Shown here piece after piece: positions 6,821-8,310 of a stretch of DNA of 8,310 nt. Below the pieces are notes generated by a model that was given only the letters and a program-made list of their open reading frames with translations, did no database searches and was not told the DNA's origin. Location: NCBI GenBank assembly GCA_937982495.1, contig CALJLX010000554.1, forward strand, positions 1-8,310, written 5' to 3'. Origin of the DNA: an uncultured Desulfuromonas sp. (GTDB lineage: Bacteria; Desulfobacterota; Desulfuromonadia; Desulfuromonadales; Trichloromonadaceae). A program made the translations under genes and the position numbers. Each line of letters opens with the position of its first letter. Within the stretch, counting starts at the first letter, position 1.

Positions 6821-6850
6821 CATAGGGGCGCAGCATGCTGCGCCCCTATG
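6821..6850. repeat. Perfect 30-bp palindrome, REP-like, between lysC and cimA
   Basis: Each arm is 15 bases (CATAGGGGCGCAGCA and its exact complement) with no loop in the DNA palindrome. The outer TAGGGGCG matches the end of the repeat at 731-753, while the inner bases differ, as expected for REP family members with drifting, compensated stems. It sits inside the 97-base lysC-cimA gap, about 33 bases after the lysC stop and 32 before the cimA start, so it would form a very stable hairpin in the shared mRNA. No T-run follows, so it is not a classical terminator. Confidence 0.85.
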
Positions 6851-6883
6851 TGATCTTCCGGTTCGATTACGTTCGTGTCGAGG

Positions 6884-7378
6884 CTATTCGGCCTTGACGT
6901 CTTTTTTGGCCAGTTCGAAGGCTTCGTGCAGCACCCGCACCGCCAACTCGGTGTACTTGGAATCGATGACGCAGGAAACCTTGATTTCGCTGGTGGAGAT
7001 CATCTGGATGTTGACGCCCTCCTGGGACAGGGTCTGGAACATCTTGCTGGCCACGCCCGAGTGGGAACGCATGCCGACGCCGACGATGGAAACCTTGGCG
7101 ATGCTTTCGTCGCTGGCGACGGAAGCGGCGCCCGTCTCCTTGGCGGTCTCCTCGACGATCTTCAAGGCTTTTTTGAAGTCGGTCTTGGGCACGGTGAAGG
7201 TCAGGTCGGTGTAGCCTTCATGGGAGACGTTCTGGATAATCATGTCCACGGTGATGTTGGCGTGGGACAGGGGGGAGAAGATCTTCGCGGCAATCCCCGG
7301 CTTGTCGGGAACCCGCAGCACGGAAATCTTGGCTTCATCCTTGTTGTAGGTAATTCCCGAAACCAGAACGGCTTCCAT
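6884..7378 (-). CDS. lysC: Predicted aspartate kinase beta chain (internal in-frame start)
   Basis: A 164-residue product starting at Met247 of LysC and consisting essentially of the two ACT domains. The ATG at 7378 is preceded, eight bases away, by a perfect AAGGAGG within the coding sequence. The start position is equivalent to that of the known internally translated beta subunit of alpha2-beta2 aspartokinases (Corynebacterium, Bacillus): both begin Met-Glu and run into an EAKxxVL motif before the first ACT domain. Expression of the beta chain here is inference from the site and the homologous position. Confidence 0.6.
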   Translation of the reverse strand: MEAVLVSGITYNKDEAKISVLRVPDKPGIAAKIFSPLSHANITVDMIIQNVSHEGYTDLTFTVPKTDFKKALKIVEETAKETGAASVASDESIAKVSIVGVGMRSHSGVASKMFQTLSQEGVNIQMISTSEIKVSCVIDSKYTELAVRVLHEAFELAKKDVKAE

Positions 7379-8116
7379 ATCAGCATCCTCCTTCGTGACC
7401 AGAGTACCTGGATTGTCGTTAAAACTCGAACGGACGTGAACAACCACGCCGTATTTCTTGGCGAATTCGACGCTGCGGATCTGCAGCACCTTGGAACCGA
7501 GGGACGCCATCTCCAGCATTTCGTCGTAGGAAACCTTCTCCATCTTGGAGGCTTCCGGAACGATGCGCGGGTCGGTGGTGTAGATGCCGTCGACATCGGT
7601 GAAGATTTCGCAGACATCGGCCTTCACCGCCGCCGCTACCGCCACCGCCGAGGTATCGGAGCCGCCGCGCCCGAGGGTGGTGATGTTGCCGTCCTTATCG
7701 ACTCCCTGAAAGCCGGCGACGATGATGATCGTGCCGCTCTTGAGATCCTCGCGGATCTTCTTGTCGTCGATCTTTTCGATGCGCGCCTTGGAGAAAACGC
7801 TGTCGGTGACGATGGGGATCTGAAAGCCGCAGTAGCTCTTGGCCTTGTAACCCATCGACTGCAGGCACATGGAAAGGAGCGACATGCTCACCTGCTCGCC
7901 GGTGGCGACCAGCACATCGTATTCACGCTCGCTGGGAAACTCGCACATTTCGTTGGCGAGCGCCACGAGCTTGTTGGTTTCGCCGGCCATGGCCGAAACG
8001 ATAACCACCACATCGTTGCCTTCGTCGTAGGTTTTGGCCACGCGACGAGCGACGTTGCGGATCCTGTCGATGGTACCTACGGAAGTCCCGCCGTACTTCT
8101 GCACAACCAGGGCCAT
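6884..8116 (-). CDS. lysC: Aspartate kinase (alpha chain)
   Basis: A 410-residue cytoplasmic enzyme that phosphorylates aspartate, the committed step to Lys, Thr and Met. The amino-acid kinase domain (about 1-235) shows KYGGTS at 7-12, GRGGSDTSA at 149-157 and the TTDPR stretch at 180-184. Two C-terminal ACT domains follow (about 264-330 and 340-405), including STSEIKVS at 374-381, the region tied to allosteric Lys/Thr binding in this family. The size and architecture match the monofunctional class whose products are a full-length alpha and an internally initiated beta chain. The ATG at 8116 is preceded by AAAAGGAGGAAGAGGG. The gene follows the E3 gene by 48 bases and precedes cimA, placing both amino-acid branch points in one unit. 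The protein has no fused homoserine dehydrogenase domain. Confidence 0.96.
   Translation of the reverse strand: MALVVQKYGGTSVGTIDRIRNVARRVAKTYDEGNDVVVIVSAMAGETNKLVALANEMCEFPSEREYDVLVATGEQVSMSLLSMCLQSMGYKAKSYCGFQIPIVTDSVFSKARIEKIDDKKIREDLKSGTIIIVAGFQGVDKDGNITTLGRGGSDTSAVAVAAAVKADVCEIFTDVDGIYTTDPRIVPEASKMEKVSYDEMLEMASLGSKVLQIRSVEFAKKYGVVVHVRSSFNDNPGTLVTKEDADMEAVLVSGITYNKDEAKISVLRVPDKPGIAAKIFSPLSHANITVDMIIQNVSHEGYTDLTFTVPKTDFKKALKIVEETAKETGAASVASDESIAKVSIVGVGMRSHSGVASKMFQTLSQEGVNIQMISTSEIKVSCVIDSKYTELAVRVLHEAFELAKKDVKAE
7387..7393 (-). promoter_or_regulatory. Internal Shine-Dalgarno within lysC
   Basis: AAGGAGG on the minus strand, eight bases before the in-frame ATG at 7378. It is encoded by Lys-Glu-Asp codons (residues 242-244), which allow it without disturbing the protein. 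Confidence 0.6.
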
Positions 8117-8142
8117 AATTCCCTCTTCCTCCTTTTGGAAAA

Positions 8143-8159
8143 ACGACTTTAGGGGTCGT
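8143..8159 (-). terminator. Weak hairpin between the E3 gene and lysC
   Basis: On the minus strand ACGAC, a seven-base loop and GTCGT are followed by TTTT. It looks like a small intrinsic terminator for the E3 gene. The stem is only 5 bp, and fewer than 30 bases remain before the lysC ribosome-binding site, with no room for a clear lysC promoter. Partial read-through is therefore more likely than a true transcript boundary. Confidence 0.35.
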
Positions 8160-8164
8160 ATAGG

Positions 8165-8310
8165 TTAAGCGTCGGATGATTTGCGCCGGGAAGCCGCGCG
8201 CCCCAACCGATGTACCGCCCGCCCGGAAACATCCTCGGCGGCCTCCTTGATCATTTCCGGCAGACTGGGATGAGCGCGAATCCCCTCGGCCAGTTCCCGC
8301 GCCGTCAGCT
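8165..8310 (-). CDS. Dihydrolipoamide dehydrogenase (E3), C-terminal fragment
   Basis: The window edge cuts this gene; the last 47 codons are visible, beginning LTARELAEGIRAHPSLPEMI and ending in TAA. The pattern of ELAE, then IRAHPSLPEMIKEAA, then GRAVH is the typical end of the dimerisation domain of lipoamide dehydrogenases, where the HPS/HPT motif lies next to the active-site region. E3 is the FAD flavoprotein that reoxidises dihydrolipoamide in 2-oxoacid dehydrogenase complexes and the glycine cleavage system. The last dozen residues form an Arg/Ser-rich tail that looks lineage-specific. It is on the same strand as lysC, 48 bases upstream. Confidence 0.82.
   Translation of the reverse strand, partial: LTARELAEGIRAHPSLPEMIKEAAEDVSGRAVHRLGRAASRRKSSDA

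Noticed and set aside
5094..7214. A 706-codon open frame on the plus strand
   Set aside because: It lies antisense to the ComEA-like gene, cimA and the end of lysC, which are unmistakable. Its translation has no recognisable family and the low-complexity look of an antisense frame created by GC-biased codon use.
6875..8152. A 425-codon open frame on the plus strand
   Set aside because: It mirrors lysC on the opposite strand; the His/Asp/Gly-rich translation is a codon-bias artefact.

Overview
The window looks like ordinary chromosomal backbone from a fairly GC-rich Gram-negative bacterium, most likely a deltaproteobacterium of the Desulfuromonas/Geobacter type. The taxon is inferred from three things: aspartokinase beside citramalate synthase (the isoleucine route I associate with Geobacter relatives), a CAAX-protease relative of the PEP-CTERM/exosortase kind, and GTAG-type palindromic repeats. 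No marker gene settles it. I see no CRISPR array, tRNA, rRNA, insertion sequence or prophage gene.

Layout. One plus-strand gene opens the window (37-723, a CPBP/CAAX-type intramembrane protease). It converges on a long minus-strand block. Reading that block in transcription order, from right to left: the last 47 codons of a dihydrolipoamide dehydrogenase (E3) at the right edge; lysC (aspartate kinase, with a probable internal start for a separate regulatory beta chain); cimA (citramalate synthase); a ComEA-like helix-hairpin-helix membrane-anchored protein, apparently translationally coupled to cimA; a 51-residue zinc-ribbon protein closed by a strong intrinsic terminator; then, behind a recognisable sigma70-type promoter, a short E2-type acyltransferase and a Lon-family AAA+ protease.

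Functionally, lysC and cimA feed amino-acid biosynthesis: LysC opens the aspartate family (Lys, Thr, Met), and CimA makes citramalate from pyruvate and acetyl-CoA as a threonine-independent route to isoleucine. The E3 and E2 genes are components of 2-oxoacid dehydrogenase complexes, but no E1 gene lies in the window, and the E2 lacks the usual E1/E3-binding domain. The E2 and Lon genes are probably one transcription unit.

The window holds no obviously new large system. The points most worth a second look are: (i) a perfect Shine-Dalgarno correctly spaced before Met247 of lysC, predicting an in-frame beta subunit; (ii) two REP-like palindromes sharing a TAGGGGCG end but with different cores, one supplying the stop codon of the Lon gene and the other a perfect 30-bp palindrome between lysC and cimA; (iii) the stripped-down E2 co-transcribed with a Lon-like protease; and (iv) the small two-CxxC protein with its own ribosome-binding site and terminator.
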